DNA of 6,378 bases from an uncultured Flammeovirgaceae bacterium (GTDB lineage: Bacteria; Bacteroidota; Bacteroidia; Cytophagales; Cyclobacteriaceae): positions 1 to 6,378 of the forward strand of contig CAMPJM010000246.1 in the NCBI GenBank assembly GCA_946886805.1, written 5' to 3'. The translations under genes were made by a program, and so were the position numbers. Below, one piece after another: positions 1 through 6,378 of this stretch. The notes under the pieces were generated by a model. It had not been told where the DNA came from. It made no database searches and was given only the letters and a program-made list of their open reading frames with translations. Within the stretch, counting starts at the first letter, position 1. Each line of letters starts with the position of its first letter.

Positions 1-1108
1 TATCTCTGGAGAGCAAATCTTTCGTTATTTGCAATTTTATTTCAACTTGCTCTTTCTCCTCTAATTTTTCGAAGTCCTTATATTTGTTCATCGCCAGGTT
101 GATAATAAAGTGCTTTTCAAGAACAATACTACCTCCCGAATAAAAAGCTTCTGACAATTCCTTATTTTGTTCTCTGGGAAGAACACCCTTGCTCTTCCAC
201 TCCTTTTGCAGGGTTTTTACTTCCTCTACATCTGCTCTGCTAGGAGAATCAAGTTCAGACAAAGTTAATACCCTGTTAACCATACTTTTCTTTACCCTTA
301 GCACATCCCCCAAATCAGCACCGTCTGAGGATGAACGGGTATTGGTGGTATTACCGCTTCTGAATACCTGGTTATTTATCCTCTTAAATTCTTCATTTAA
401 GCTTCGGGATAGGTTTCCTGTTGTTTTTCCTACCTTTTTCCACTCACCCTGTAGAAATCTCAGCTCCTTTCTCGCTTCAAACCCGGTTTTTTTTGCCGCA
501 AGCTTGGCACTGGCAAGAAGTTGCTTTAGCTTAAACAACTTACCCTGCACCTGGCGATGTTTAGCCTGATAGTATTCCTGACGTCGCTTAAAAAAGTCAT
601 CTACTATATCAGAAAATTGTCTGGCCAGCTTTTCTTCAAATTCCTTTTCTACATTGCCAGTTTTTATCCACCTTCCTTTAAGGTCTTTAAAAGTATCAGT
701 ATCCTCTTTCCAATTTGTGCTTCCCTTCAGTTGTTCTGCCTCTTCAATGAGTGCTTCTTTAATCAACAGATTATTTGCCCTGCTTTCCGCTATTAACTGA
801 TTTAGTTTTTCCTCTATATTTTCCAGTCGCGAAAATATATTTTCAAAATCTCCAATAGCATCTATCTTTACCAGGTATTCTTTTAAATGAAGCAGTTTCA
901 TCAAATAAGAACCTTTATTTTCTGCCTCTTCTACTGCATTTTCTAAGCTTGCTACTTTATTTTCAACTACCTGAAAACGTTCTTTAAAATAAGTAATTGA
1001 AGATTCCTCATCCGTTTTTATTTCGCCTATAATACGATCAGGGAAATCTCGAAAGCCTTTTCTGAAAACTTTGCCTTCTTTTACATAACCATATTCATTT
1101 TCAGTCAC
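1..1108 (-). CDS. DUF349-repeat protein, C-terminus beyond window
   Basis: About 369 codons are open from a GTG at 1108-1106 to the window edge with no stop, so the C-terminus lies outside. The N-terminus (VTENEYGYVKEG, then RKGF near 17-20 and KGSYLMKLLHLKEYL near 65-79) resembles the conserved start of Bacteroidota DUF349 proteins. Three DUF349-type helical repeats follow, at about residues 118-180 (pattern EEAEQL..S.NWKE...FK.L...W...G, then DDFFKRRQEYY), 184-250 (ARKELRFLQGEWKKVGK) and 275-340 (VKTLQKEWKSKGVLP). The protein is highly charged and predicted mostly helical or coiled coil, with no signal peptide, so probably cytoplasmic. The GTG is chosen because an in-frame TAG lies five codons upstream, no in-frame ATG precedes residue 70, and the conserved residues begin at once. 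Its molecular role is unknown. It is divergent from ettA across 169 bases. Family assignment is firm; function is not. Confidence 0.9.
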   Translation of the reverse strand, partial: MTENEYGYVKEGKVFRKGFRDFPDRIIGEIKTDEESSITYFKERFQVVENKVASLENAVEEAENKGSYLMKLLHLKEYLVKIDAIGDFENIFSRLENIEEKLNQLIAESRANNLLIKEALIEEAEQLKGSTNWKEDTDTFKDLKGRWIKTGNVEKEFEEKLARQFSDIVDDFFKRRQEYYQAKHRQVQGKLFKLKQLLASAKLAAKKTGFEARKELRFLQGEWKKVGKTTGNLSRSLNEEFKRINNQVFRSGNTTNTRSSSDGADLGDVLRVKKSMVNRVLTLSELDSPSRADVEEVKTLQKEWKSKGVLPREQNKELSEAFYSGGSIVLEKHFIINLAMNKYKDFEKLEEKEQVEIKLQITKDLLSRD

Positions 1109-1277
1109 GGGAAGTAAAATCTATTAGTGGTAAATTAAATTTTTCTAAGAATGCAATATTAATTAAATAACCCTTAAGAAATAGGCAAAAACAGATTTTT
1201 TCCCATATTTGTAATAAATGCAGGTTTCTTAAATAATTTCTTTTGGAGCCACAATTTTAAATATAAAAAAGAATACT

Positions 1278-2957
1278 ATGAGTAACGAGAAAATAATTTT
1301 TTCCATGGCAGGGGTTTCGAAAATATACCCCCCAAAAAAGCAGGTATTAAAAAATATTTATTTGTCTTTTTATTATGGAGCCAAAATAGGAGTGTTAGGC
1401 TTAAATGGCTCTGGAAAATCATCATTGCTGAGAATAATCGCAGGTATCGATAAGGAATATCAGGGCGAGGTTGTATTTTCTCCAGGTTATACTGTTGGTA
1501 TGTTAGAACAAGAGCCGGACCTCGATAAATCAAAAACCGTACGCGAAGTGGTTGAAGAAGGGGTGCAAGAAATAGTAGATTTGTTAAAAGCTTTTGAAGA
1601 TGTAAACAATCAATTTGCTGACCCTGCGGTGATGGATGATCCGGATGCAATGGATAAATTAATCACAAAGCAGGGGGAAATTCAGGAAAAGCTCGACCAG
1701 CACAATGCCTGGGAACTTGATACGAGATTAGAAAAAGCAATGGACGCTCTAAGAACTCCGCCGGGTGATGCAAAAATAGAAAATCTTTCAGGTGGTGAAA
1801 AAAGAAGGGTTGCATTATGCCGACTGCTTCTTCAGGAGCCTGATGTATTGCTTTTAGATGAACCTACCAACCATTTGGATGCAGAATCAGTCCACTGGCT
1901 GGAACAACATTTGAAGCTTTACAAAGGAACGGTTATAGCAGTAACGCACGACAGGTATTTTCTTGATAATGTGGCGGGATGGATACTTGAACTTGACAGA
2001 GGCGAAGGGATTCCATGGAAAGGAAACTATTCTTCATGGTTGGAGCAAAAACAAAACAGGCTAGCCCAGGAAGAGAAAACGGAATCTAAAAGACAAAAAA
2101 CCTTGCAACGGGAGCTGGAATGGATTCGAATGAGCCCTAAAGGCCGACAAGCAAAAGGAAAAGCCAGGCTTACTGCTTATGATAGATTAGTAGGAGAAGA
2201 AGGTAAAAAGAAAGAAGAGAGCCTGGAACTTTTTATCCCGGCAGGTCCGAGATTGGGGACCAAAGTTATTGAAGCAAAGAACGTTGCCAAGGCTTTTGGT
2301 GATAAACTGCTGTTTGAAAACCTCAGCTTTTCCCTACCTCAAGGAGGGATTGTTGGTATAGTTGGGCCCAATGGCGCAGGGAAAACCACTCTGTTTAATT
2401 TGATCACGGATAATGCCAAACCTGACCAGGGAACTTTTGAAATAGGCGAAACCGTGAAGATTGCTTATGTGGATCAGGAACACGGCCAATTGAATCCGGA
2501 TAAATCTGTCTGGGAAAATATCAGCGAAGGCAATGAACTCATGGAACTTGGAGGAAAGCAAATAAATTCAAGGGCCTATGTAAGTAAATTTAATTTTGGA
2601 GGCTCTGATCAGGAGAAAAAAGTAAGCAAGCTTTCTGGTGGAGAGAGAAACAGGGTGCATCTTGCTATGACGCTGAAACAAGGCGCCAACCTTATTTTAT
2701 TGGATGAGCCTACTAATGATTTGGATGTAAATACTTTAAGAGCTCTGGAAGAAGGCCTTGAAAATTTCGGTGGCTGTGCGGTAGTCATTTCTCACGACCG
2801 TTGGTTCCTTGACAGAATAGCAACGCATATTTTGGCGTTTGAAGGAGATTCCCAGGTGTATTTCTTCGAAGGGAATTATTCTGATTATGAAGAAAACAAG
2901 AAGAAAAGACTTGGAGATTCAGGACCAAAACGAATAAAATATAAAAAACTGGCTTAA
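1278..2957 (+). CDS. ettA: EttA-type ABC-F translational throttle ATPase
   Basis: 559 residues, close to the roughly 555 of E. coli EttA. It is a soluble ABC-F protein with two ATPase domains and no membrane segments. Domain 1 has Walker A GLNGSGKSS (41-49), signature LSGGEKRR (170-177), Walker B LLLDEPTNHLD (191-201) and switch H224. Domain 2 has Walker A GPNGAGKTT (363-371), signature LSGGERNR (452-459), Walker B LILLDEPTNDLD (472-483) and switch H506. An arm-like insertion occupies about 95-145. The linker (about 255-320) carries EWIRMSPKGRQAKGKARL, typical of the EttA subgroup and unlike Uup or antibiotic-resistance ABC-Fs. Members bind the ribosomal E site and gate the first elongation step according to ATP/ADP state; that is known of the family and not shown here. 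The start follows an A-rich stretch with no clear Shine-Dalgarno. It ends in tandem TAA TAA stops, convergent with the zinc-enzyme gene. Confidence 0.96.
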   Translation: MSNEKIIFSMAGVSKIYPPKKQVLKNIYLSFYYGAKIGVLGLNGSGKSSLLRIIAGIDKEYQGEVVFSPGYTVGMLEQEPDLDKSKTVREVVEEGVQEIVDLLKAFEDVNNQFADPAVMDDPDAMDKLITKQGEIQEKLDQHNAWELDTRLEKAMDALRTPPGDAKIENLSGGEKRRVALCRLLLQEPDVLLLDEPTNHLDAESVHWLEQHLKLYKGTVIAVTHDRYFLDNVAGWILELDRGEGIPWKGNYSSWLEQKQNRLAQEEKTESKRQKTLQRELEWIRMSPKGRQAKGKARLTAYDRLVGEEGKKKEESLELFIPAGPRLGTKVIEAKNVAKAFGDKLLFENLSFSLPQGGIVGIVGPNGAGKTTLFNLITDNAKPDQGTFEIGETVKIAYVDQEHGQLNPDKSVWENISEGNELMELGGKQINSRAYVSKFNFGGSDQEKKVSKLSGGERNRVHLAMTLKQGANLILLDEPTNDLDVNTLRALEEGLENFGGCAVVISHDRWFLDRIATHILAFEGDSQVYFFEGNYSDYEENKKKRLGDSGPKRIKYKKLA

Positions 2958-2958
2958 T

Positions 2959-3001
2959 AAAAAGTATGTTGCTAACCCTTTGGCAGGGTTAGCAACATAC
3001 T
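2959..3001 (-). terminator. Hairpin between convergent genes; terminator of leftward zinc-enzyme gene
   Basis: A perfect 17-bp stem (arms 2963-2979 and 2985-3001; left arm AGTATGTTGCTAACCCT) encloses the 5-nt loop TTGGC. Read leftward, the stem ends in five T residues (2963-2959), giving an intrinsic terminator 17 bases beyond the zinc-enzyme stop codon. Read rightward, the stem is followed by CGAATTG rather than a T run, so ettA termination here would lack the usual U tract. The hairpin may still protect the ettA 3' end. Confidence 0.8.
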
Positions 3002-3017
3002 CGAATTGAGGTAAAAA

Positions 3018-3986
3018 TTATTTTACTTGACGATGACTTCCACTGTCAGGATCTACATTGTCGTCAGACTTCAAAACTTCTTCTATAGGTGCTGACAAGG
3101 AAGAGAGATCTGGCTGCCCGGCATTGAGCCAGCAAGTATACCAAATGTCTCCTACCATTTTAATAGAAGCCCTCATTTGCCGTTCTACTTGTCCTTTCAA
3201 TAACTTATGATAGGAGTCGGAAAAATCTCTTGAGTAAACCCTAACCGTGGTCGCTCCCCTATCTTCATAACCATATTTCTTTTCTTCTGGGAATTTTAAA
3301 GAAACGGACTTTTCAAAAGAAAAAACAGAGTCAAGAGCTTCATGTGCCTGAATAACAGCCGACCACGCCCTTAGCTGGATATTTTCCGCAAAAACTGCTT
3401 TCCCAACGAAGAAATCATAATCTTCCGTAAATAACTCGGGGAGGCGAGACTCCCACAAGCCATGGATACCAACCTGATTTGTAAGCTGGCCGTTGTAGTT
3501 TTCAGTGGTATGCAAAGGCACATTAGCATCAGCAATGTAATGGCCAATATCTGCTGAAAGCTTTAAAATAGCTGCTCCATCTTTCTCTTTAAACGCTTCT
3601 GTGAGATTATAGGCAACGCGCTGTATGTGCCAGGGTACAATTCCATAAGCATTTAATGTGTCTTCTGAATAATAATCTTTTGCTTGTTTCCAATATCTCG
3701 GAAGTTTATAAATAGCGCTGTCACCATAAACATCAGCATCAAGAAAATGTCTTGCTGCCTCTTCGGGGATCACATACCTTCTTTTATCCGGGTCAACCGC
3801 ATGCTCCGACAAGTAATGAATATGACTCTTGTAGAATTTTATCATCTCAGGAGGCAGGGTAAAAACCGCCAGTTTGTTGATCTGCTTATGGGCAAAAAAG
3901 CCCCAGCAATATATTTTATCTGTACTGAGGATAAAAATCAGGAGCAAAACAGCAACTTTAAGAGAAAGCTTATGCGGAAATTTCAT
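3018..3986 (-). CDS. Secreted zinc-dependent phospholipase C / S1-P1 nuclease superfamily enzyme
   Basis: 322 residues from the ATG at 3986. Residues 1-27 form a signal peptide: basic MKFPHK, hydrophobic core VAVLLLIFIL at 11-20, likely cleavage after YC. No lipobox is seen. The mature protein would begin with Trp28, whose free amino group is a zinc ligand in this superfamily. The full nine-ligand trinuclear zinc set can be read: W28, H33, D65, H80, H149, D153, H159, H175 and E179. The H149-x3-D-x5-H159 and H175-x3-E179 spacings match Bacillus cereus phospholipase C, while W-x4-H matches P1 nuclease. It is therefore an exported phosphodiesterase-type hydrolase, acting in the periplasm or outside the cell; phospholipid and nucleic-acid substrates cannot be told apart here. 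A longer in-frame start at 4094 is rejected because it puts 36 residues before the signal peptide and overlaps the rpsT promoter. The C-terminal 25 residues are acidic and probably disordered. Confidence 0.88.
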   Translation of the reverse strand: MKFPHKLSLKVAVLLLIFILSTDKIYCWGFFAHKQINKLAVFTLPPEMIKFYKSHIHYLSEHAVDPDKRRYVIPEEAARHFLDADVYGDSAIYKLPRYWKQAKDYYSEDTLNAYGIVPWHIQRVAYNLTEAFKEKDGAAILKLSADIGHYIADANVPLHTTENYNGQLTNQVGIHGLWESRLPELFTEDYDFFVGKAVFAENIQLRAWSAVIQAHEALDSVFSFEKSVSLKFPEEKKYGYEDRGATTVRVYSRDFSDSYHKLLKGQVERQMRASIKMVGDIWYTCWLNAGQPDLSSLSAPIEEVLKSDDNVDPDSGSHRQVK

Positions 3987-4047
3987 AGCTGAAAATTGTT
4001 GAATGGGTGAATATAACAAAAAAGTATTAATTATAGGTCTGTCATAC

Positions 4048-4078
4048 TTTGAAGATTGAAAAAATACTATTACATTTG
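4048..4078 (+). promoter_or_regulatory. Bacteroidota primary-sigma promoter upstream of rpsT
   Basis: A -33 element TTTG (4048-4051) and a -7 element TACATTTG (4071-4078), a perfect match to TAnnTTTG, are separated by 19 bases, within the usual Bacteroidota spacing. Transcription would begin near 4084-4087, giving an rpsT leader of about 120 nt. The 16 bases TACTATTACATTTGCA (4065-4080) recur exactly in the pheT promoter. This is pattern-based, with no transcript data. Confidence 0.65.
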
Positions 4079-4125
4079 CAGTCTTATTTACCAAATCCTG
4101 TTTAAAAGTTGTATTGCTTATGCTT

Positions 4126-4133
4126 TACATTTG
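4126..4133 (+). promoter_or_regulatory. Possible second -7 box in rpsT leader
   Basis: A second exact TACATTTG lies 48 bases before the first base of the -7 to start-codon stretch ends, within the rpsT leader. The nearest upstream TTG (4109-4111) is only 14 bases away, shorter than normal, so this is a weak or secondary promoter at best. The complement of TACATTT recurs at 4145-4151 (AAATGTA), so the match may instead belong to a small AT-rich hairpin in the leader. Confidence 0.3.
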
Positions 4134-4207
4134 TTAATCGGGTAAAATGTATAAATCCTTAATAAAAGGCAAGAATCTAAGATTATAATTGACAGAAATA
4201 TATACAC

Positions 4208-4459
4208 ATGGCTAATCACAAATCAGCACTTAAAAGAATAAGGTCCAATGAAGCTAAAAGGTTAAGAAACCGATATCAAGCTAAGACTACCAGAACTTTT
4301 ATTAAAAAACTTAGAGGAACTTCTGACAAAGAAGAAGCAGCAGAACTTCTGAAAAAAGTAACTTCGATGTTAGACAAGTTGGCTAAAAAGAACGTGATCC
4401 ATAAAAATAAAGCTTCTAACAATAAAGCTAAATTAGCTAAATTGGTGAACAGCTTATAA
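4208..4459 (+). CDS. rpsT: 30S ribosomal protein S20
   Basis: 83 residues, the usual size of bacterial S20. It begins MANHKSALKRIRSNEAKRLRN, a near-diagnostic S20 N-terminus, and continues as a lysine-rich helical protein ending HKNKASNNKAKLAKLVNSL. S20 is a primary 16S rRNA-binding protein of the 30S body. No Shine-Dalgarno is evident before the ATG (AT-rich ATATATACAC), as is common for Bacteroidota. It has its own promoter about 120 bases upstream and an intrinsic terminator just after the stop, so it is probably monocistronic. The leader is long enough to host feedback control, but no S20 binding site can be recognised from sequence. Confidence 0.98.
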   Translation: MANHKSALKRIRSNEAKRLRNRYQAKTTRTFIKKLRGTSDKEEAAELLKKVTSMLDKLAKKNVIHKNKASNNKAKLAKLVNSL

Positions 4460-4474
4460 AAAGCCTTATTATTT

Positions 4475-4516
4475 AAAAAGCCTCAGTCTTCCAAAAAGGA
4501 CTGAGGCTTTTTTTTT
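4475..4516 (+). terminator. Intrinsic terminator of rpsT
   Basis: A 16-bp stem with one G-U pair (arms 4475-4490 and 4497-4512; core GCCTCAGTC/GACTGAGGC) has a 6-nt loop, CCAAAA. Nine T residues follow at 4508-4516, partly inside the stem. It starts 15 bases after the rpsT stop codon and should separate rpsT from radC. Confidence 0.93.
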
Positions 4517-4567
4517 ATAAATCCTTTTGCTAATTTCCTGTTTCAATCAGCACTTTAACAAGGGAAA

Positions 4568-5272
4568 ATGGAAGAACAAAAAATTAGCAATGGATTAAAC
4601 ATCTTAAGCTGGGCTGAGGAAGACAGGCCGCGGGAAAAATTAATTTTAAAAGGAAAAGCAGCGTTATCAGATGCCGAATTAATAGGAATACTAATTGGAT
4701 CCGGAACAAGATCGTTAAGTGCTGTAGATCTTTCTAAGTTGATTTTGAACAAGGTTAGCAACAACCTGAATGAATTAGCAAAGCTTTCTATCAAAGACCT
4801 TCAACAATTCAAAGGCATCGGAGAAGCAAAAGCCATCGCAATAGTCAGTGCTCTGGAATTGGGCAGGAGGCGGAAGGAAAGCCAATTTATACAAAAGCCG
4901 AAAATCACTTGCTCCAAAGATGCCTATGAAATAATAAAACCCGAACTCATGGATCTTTCCTATGAGGTTTTCTGGATCCTATTGCTCAACAGGGCAAATC
5001 AGGTAATTAAAAAATGCCAAATAAGCACCGGAGGTATTTCCGGAACTGTTGCAGATCCAAAAATAATATTTAAAACTGCACTGGAAAACCTGTGCAGTGC
5101 AATAATTCTTGTTCACAACCACCCTTCGGGTAATCTAAAACCCAGCTCTGCCGATATAAGCCTCACAAAAAAGATGAAAGAATCGGGCAACCTCCTGGAA
5201 ATACCTGTCCTTGACCATATAATATTTTCCGACAACGGCTATTACAGTTTTGCCGATGAGGGAATATTGTAA
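4568..5272 (+). CDS. radC: RadC family JAMM/MPN-domain protein
   Basis: 234 residues, the normal RadC length. The N-terminal part has DRPREKLILKGKAALSDAELIGILIGSGT (19-47), the family hallmark, followed by a helix-hairpin-helix motif KGIGEAKA (82-89). The C-terminal JAMM metalloprotease-like domain has the zinc motif H183-N-H185-P-S-G ending at D196 (HxHPSG-x8-D), with the conserved upstream glutamate E133 in SYEVFWILLLN. The metal site appears intact. RadC was once credited with DNA repair, but that role was withdrawn and the function is still unsettled, so the symbol denotes family only. The start fits a purine-rich AAGGGAAA directly before the ATG. The gene begins 51 bases after the rpsT terminator, and no convincing promoter is seen in that gap. 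An inverted-repeat element begins four bases after the stop. Confidence 0.95.
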   Translation: MEEQKISNGLNILSWAEEDRPREKLILKGKAALSDAELIGILIGSGTRSLSAVDLSKLILNKVSNNLNELAKLSIKDLQQFKGIGEAKAIAIVSALELGRRRKESQFIQKPKITCSKDAYEIIKPELMDLSYEVFWILLLNRANQVIKKCQISTGGISGTVADPKIIFKTALENLCSAIILVHNHPSGNLKPSSADISLTKKMKESGNLLEIPVLDHIIFSDNGYYSFADEGIL

Positions 5273-5276
5273 TGGT

Positions 5277-5365
5277 ATCGGTCGGAGGGCTTAGAATGTT
5301 TTTATGGCATTATCCGTGGTTTATATAATAGAGAACTAGGAGAAAGCACAAGCCGTCCGACCGGT
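5277..5365. repeat. Imperfect inverted-repeat element (MITE/REP-like or structured RNA)
   Basis: The outer arms 5277-5292 (ATCGGTCGGAGGGCTT) and 5350-5365 (AAGCCGTCCGACCGGT) pair over 16 positions with 14 Watson-Crick pairs, one G-U pair and one G-G mismatch. They enclose 57 AT-rich bases with no open reading frame of note. The arms are strikingly GC-rich against the AT-rich surroundings. There is no T tract after either arm, so it is not a standard terminator. It lies between radC and the DUF1684 gene, beginning right after the radC stop. A small non-autonomous mobile or dispersed palindromic element, or a folded RNA, are the leading readings. The pairing is seen; the identity is inferred. 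Confidence 0.5.
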
Positions 5366-5404
5366 TTGCCGCTTTAAGTCGACTAAATTTTCTAATTTTA
5401 CAGA

Positions 5405-6022
5405 ATGGGAAAGAAAATAATATACGGAATGGCTGCCTTAGTAGTCATCATTATCATTGGTTATTCATTTGGTGCATTTGATGGTGATGAATCCTACATA
5501 AAAACTATAGAAACCCACCGCCAGGAAAGAGAAACATTCTTTAAAAGAGGAAGCGAGTCTCCCCTCTCAAAGGGCGATAAAAGAAATTTTAAAGGATTAA
5601 ATTATTACCCCGCAAATCCAGACTACAGGGTAAATGCCCGTTTAACGCCTTTCCAAAACCAAACAATTGTCAAAATCCCTACCTCTGACAATAAGGAAAA
5701 AACTTATACGAGATTTGCCTATGCGGAATTTGAGTTAAAAGACAAAATGCACAAAGTTTTGCTGCTTAAACCAACAGAAAGCGAAAACCCAAATGATGTA
5801 TTCCTTGCGTTCACCGACAGCACCAGTGGGGACGAGACGTACGGAGGAGGCCGCTATGTAGATTTAGTAACCAGCAGTGACAGTCGGATTATTATAGATT
5901 TTAATAAGGCTTATAACCCGTTTTGTGTTTTTAACGATGAATATAGTTGCCCGTTCCCACCTAAGGAAAATCACTTGAATGTTGCGATAAAGGCCGGAGA
6001 AAAGAATTATGATTATCAATGA
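5405..6022 (+). CDS. Membrane-anchored DUF1684 family protein
   Basis: 205 residues. A single N-terminal hydrophobic segment (about 5-24, IIYGMAALVVIIIIGYSFGA) after basic MGKK suggests a membrane anchor or uncleaved signal, with the rest in the periplasm. There is no lipobox Cys. The C-terminal half carries the DUF1684 signature blocks: FTDSTSGDETYGGGRYVDL (136-154), IDFNKAYNPFCVF (164-176) and CPFPPKENHLNVAIKAGEK (182-200). The family's biochemical function is unknown to me. C174 and C182 sit within these blocks and could form a disulfide or a metal site, which is inference. No Shine-Dalgarno or clear terminator is seen. It follows radC by 132 bases, most of them taken up by the inverted-repeat element, so co-transcription with radC is possible but not shown. 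Confidence 0.88.
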   Translation: MGKKIIYGMAALVVIIIIGYSFGAFDGDESYIKTIETHRQERETFFKRGSESPLSKGDKRNFKGLNYYPANPDYRVNARLTPFQNQTIVKIPTSDNKEKTYTRFAYAEFELKDKMHKVLLLKPTESENPNDVFLAFTDSTSGDETYGGGRYVDLVTSSDSRIIIDFNKAYNPFCVFNDEYSCPFPPKENHLNVAIKAGEKNYDYQ

Positions 6023-6167
6023 ACCAATTGCTTAACGTACTAATTATAAATCACCCAAAAATTACGATAAAATATTTCTTGGCATAAAGCTAAAACCTAT
6101 CTTTTCAATGCCCCTCGGAAACGTTGCCTTTCCTACACCTACTATCTTTTTATATATTGATTCTGAA

Positions 6168-6199
6168 TTGTGTATTTTTGTTCGTTACTATTACATTTG
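6168..6199 (+). promoter_or_regulatory. Bacteroidota primary-sigma promoter upstream of pheT
   Basis: A -33 TTG (6168-6170), a 21-base spacer and a perfect -7 TACATTTG (6192-6199) are followed by a predicted start near 6205-6208 and a leader of about 45 nt. The 16-nt sequence TACTATTACATTTGCA (6186-6201) is identical to that in the rpsT promoter. Another TAnnTTTG match, TATTTTTG (6173-6180), overlaps the spacer but lacks a well-placed TTG. Confidence 0.6.
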
Positions 6200-6250
6200 C
6201 ATTGGCTTATGAAATTAGGCCAAGAAAAACACTAACGGGAAGATTTGACA

Positions 6251-6378
6251 ATGAAGATATCTTTAAATTGGCTGAAAAATTATATTGATCTACAGGAGAC
6301 CCCTGAAGAAATTGCAGCATTATTAACAAGATCGGGTTTAGAAGTAGAAGGCTTTAGTCCGTTTGAAGCTGTTAAAGG
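6251..6378 (+). CDS. pheT: Phenylalanyl-tRNA synthetase beta subunit, N-terminus only
   Basis: The first 42 codons are present and the gene runs off the right edge. The start MKISLNWLKNYID, followed by EEIAALLTRSGLEVEGF, is the characteristic N-terminus of bacterial PheT. The full protein, with the alpha subunit PheS, charges tRNA-Phe as an alpha2-beta2 enzyme in the cytoplasm, and the beta chain carries tRNA-binding and editing domains (established for the family, not visible here). The upstream neighbour is a DUF1684 gene, not pheS, so the two subunits are not in the usual pheST order here. It has its own promoter. The short leader shows no run of Phe codons of the kind expected for attenuation. 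Confidence 0.95.
   Translation, partial: MKISLNWLKNYIDLQETPEEIAALLTRSGLEVEGFSPFEAVK

Noticed and set aside
189..796. Two rightward open frames opposite the DUF349 gene
   Set aside because: They lie wholly antisense to a well-supported DUF349 protein, have low-complexity Ser/Leu/Phe-rich products and no recognisable motifs.
1186..1211. Near matches to TAnnTTTG in the DUF349-ettA divergent region: CATATTTG at 1204-1211 rightward and TGTTTTTG at 1193-1186 leftward
   Set aside because: Each has one mismatch and no TTG at the expected distance, so neither is strong enough to call a promoter, although promoters must lie in or near this 169-base gap.
1276..2561. Leftward open frames inside ettA
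   Set aside because: They are antisense shadows of a fully conserved ABC-F gene, with no motifs or start context.
3684..3992. Rightward 102-codon open frame inside the zinc-enzyme gene
   Set aside because: It is antisense to conserved metal-ligand regions and has no recognisable domain.
3987..4094. N-terminal extension of the zinc-enzyme gene to an ATG at 4094
   Set aside because: It would place 36 unrelated residues before a clear signal peptide, so the mature N-terminal Trp could not form normally, and it would overlap the rpsT promoter. The ATG at 3986 is preferred.
4555..4794. Leftward 79-codon open frame over the start of radC
   Set aside because: It is antisense to the conserved RadC N-terminal block.
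5393..5400. TAATTTTA just before the DUF1684 start as a -7 box
   Set aside because: It is an imperfect match, its TTG is 24 bases away, and it would give an almost leaderless transcript.
6081..6112. GGCAT...ATGCC pairing after the DUF1684 gene as a terminator
   Set aside because: The stem is only five base pairs with an unpaired interior and no T run.
6209..6235. Eight-codon mini-ORF (MKLGQEKH) in the pheT leader as an attenuation peptide
   Set aside because: It has no Phe codons and no terminator/antiterminator pair follows it, so it is probably chance.

Overview
The window looks like an ordinary chromosomal segment of a low-GC member of the Bacteroidota, most likely Cytophagia/Cyclobacteriaceae-like; the class is an inference. 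The evidence is the DUF349-repeat protein with its Bacteroidota-type N-terminus, promoters of the Bacteroidota form TTG-N19..21-TAnnTTTG, starts without clear Shine-Dalgarno sequences, and a phenylalanyl-tRNA synthetase beta gene (pheT) with no pheS immediately upstream. I see no tRNA, rRNA, CRISPR array, phage gene or transposase gene.

Layout from left to right. A leftward DUF349-repeat gene runs off the left edge and is divergent from a rightward gene for the ABC-F ribosome factor EttA. EttA is convergent with a leftward secreted zinc-dependent phospholipase C/S1-P1 nuclease-like gene, and a 17-bp perfect hairpin lies between their ends. Divergent from that gene is rpsT (ribosomal protein S20), with a strong-looking Bacteroidota promoter and a textbook intrinsic terminator. 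Then come radC (JAMM/MPN-domain protein), a compact GC-rich inverted-repeat element, a membrane-anchored DUF1684 protein, and the first 42 codons of pheT with its own promoter.

The genes do not form one pathway. EttA, S20 and PheT share a translation theme, but each appears to be its own transcription unit. The two clearest promoters, for rpsT and pheT, share an identical 16-nt sequence spanning the -7 box, so they probably use the same primary sigma factor.

No new multi-gene system is evident. The sequence feature least explained by known genes is the 89-nt imperfect inverted repeat between radC and the DUF1684 gene. It looks like a small MITE/REP-like dispersed element or a structured RNA. 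The mixed metal-ligand pattern of the secreted zinc enzyme is the other point worth a closer look.
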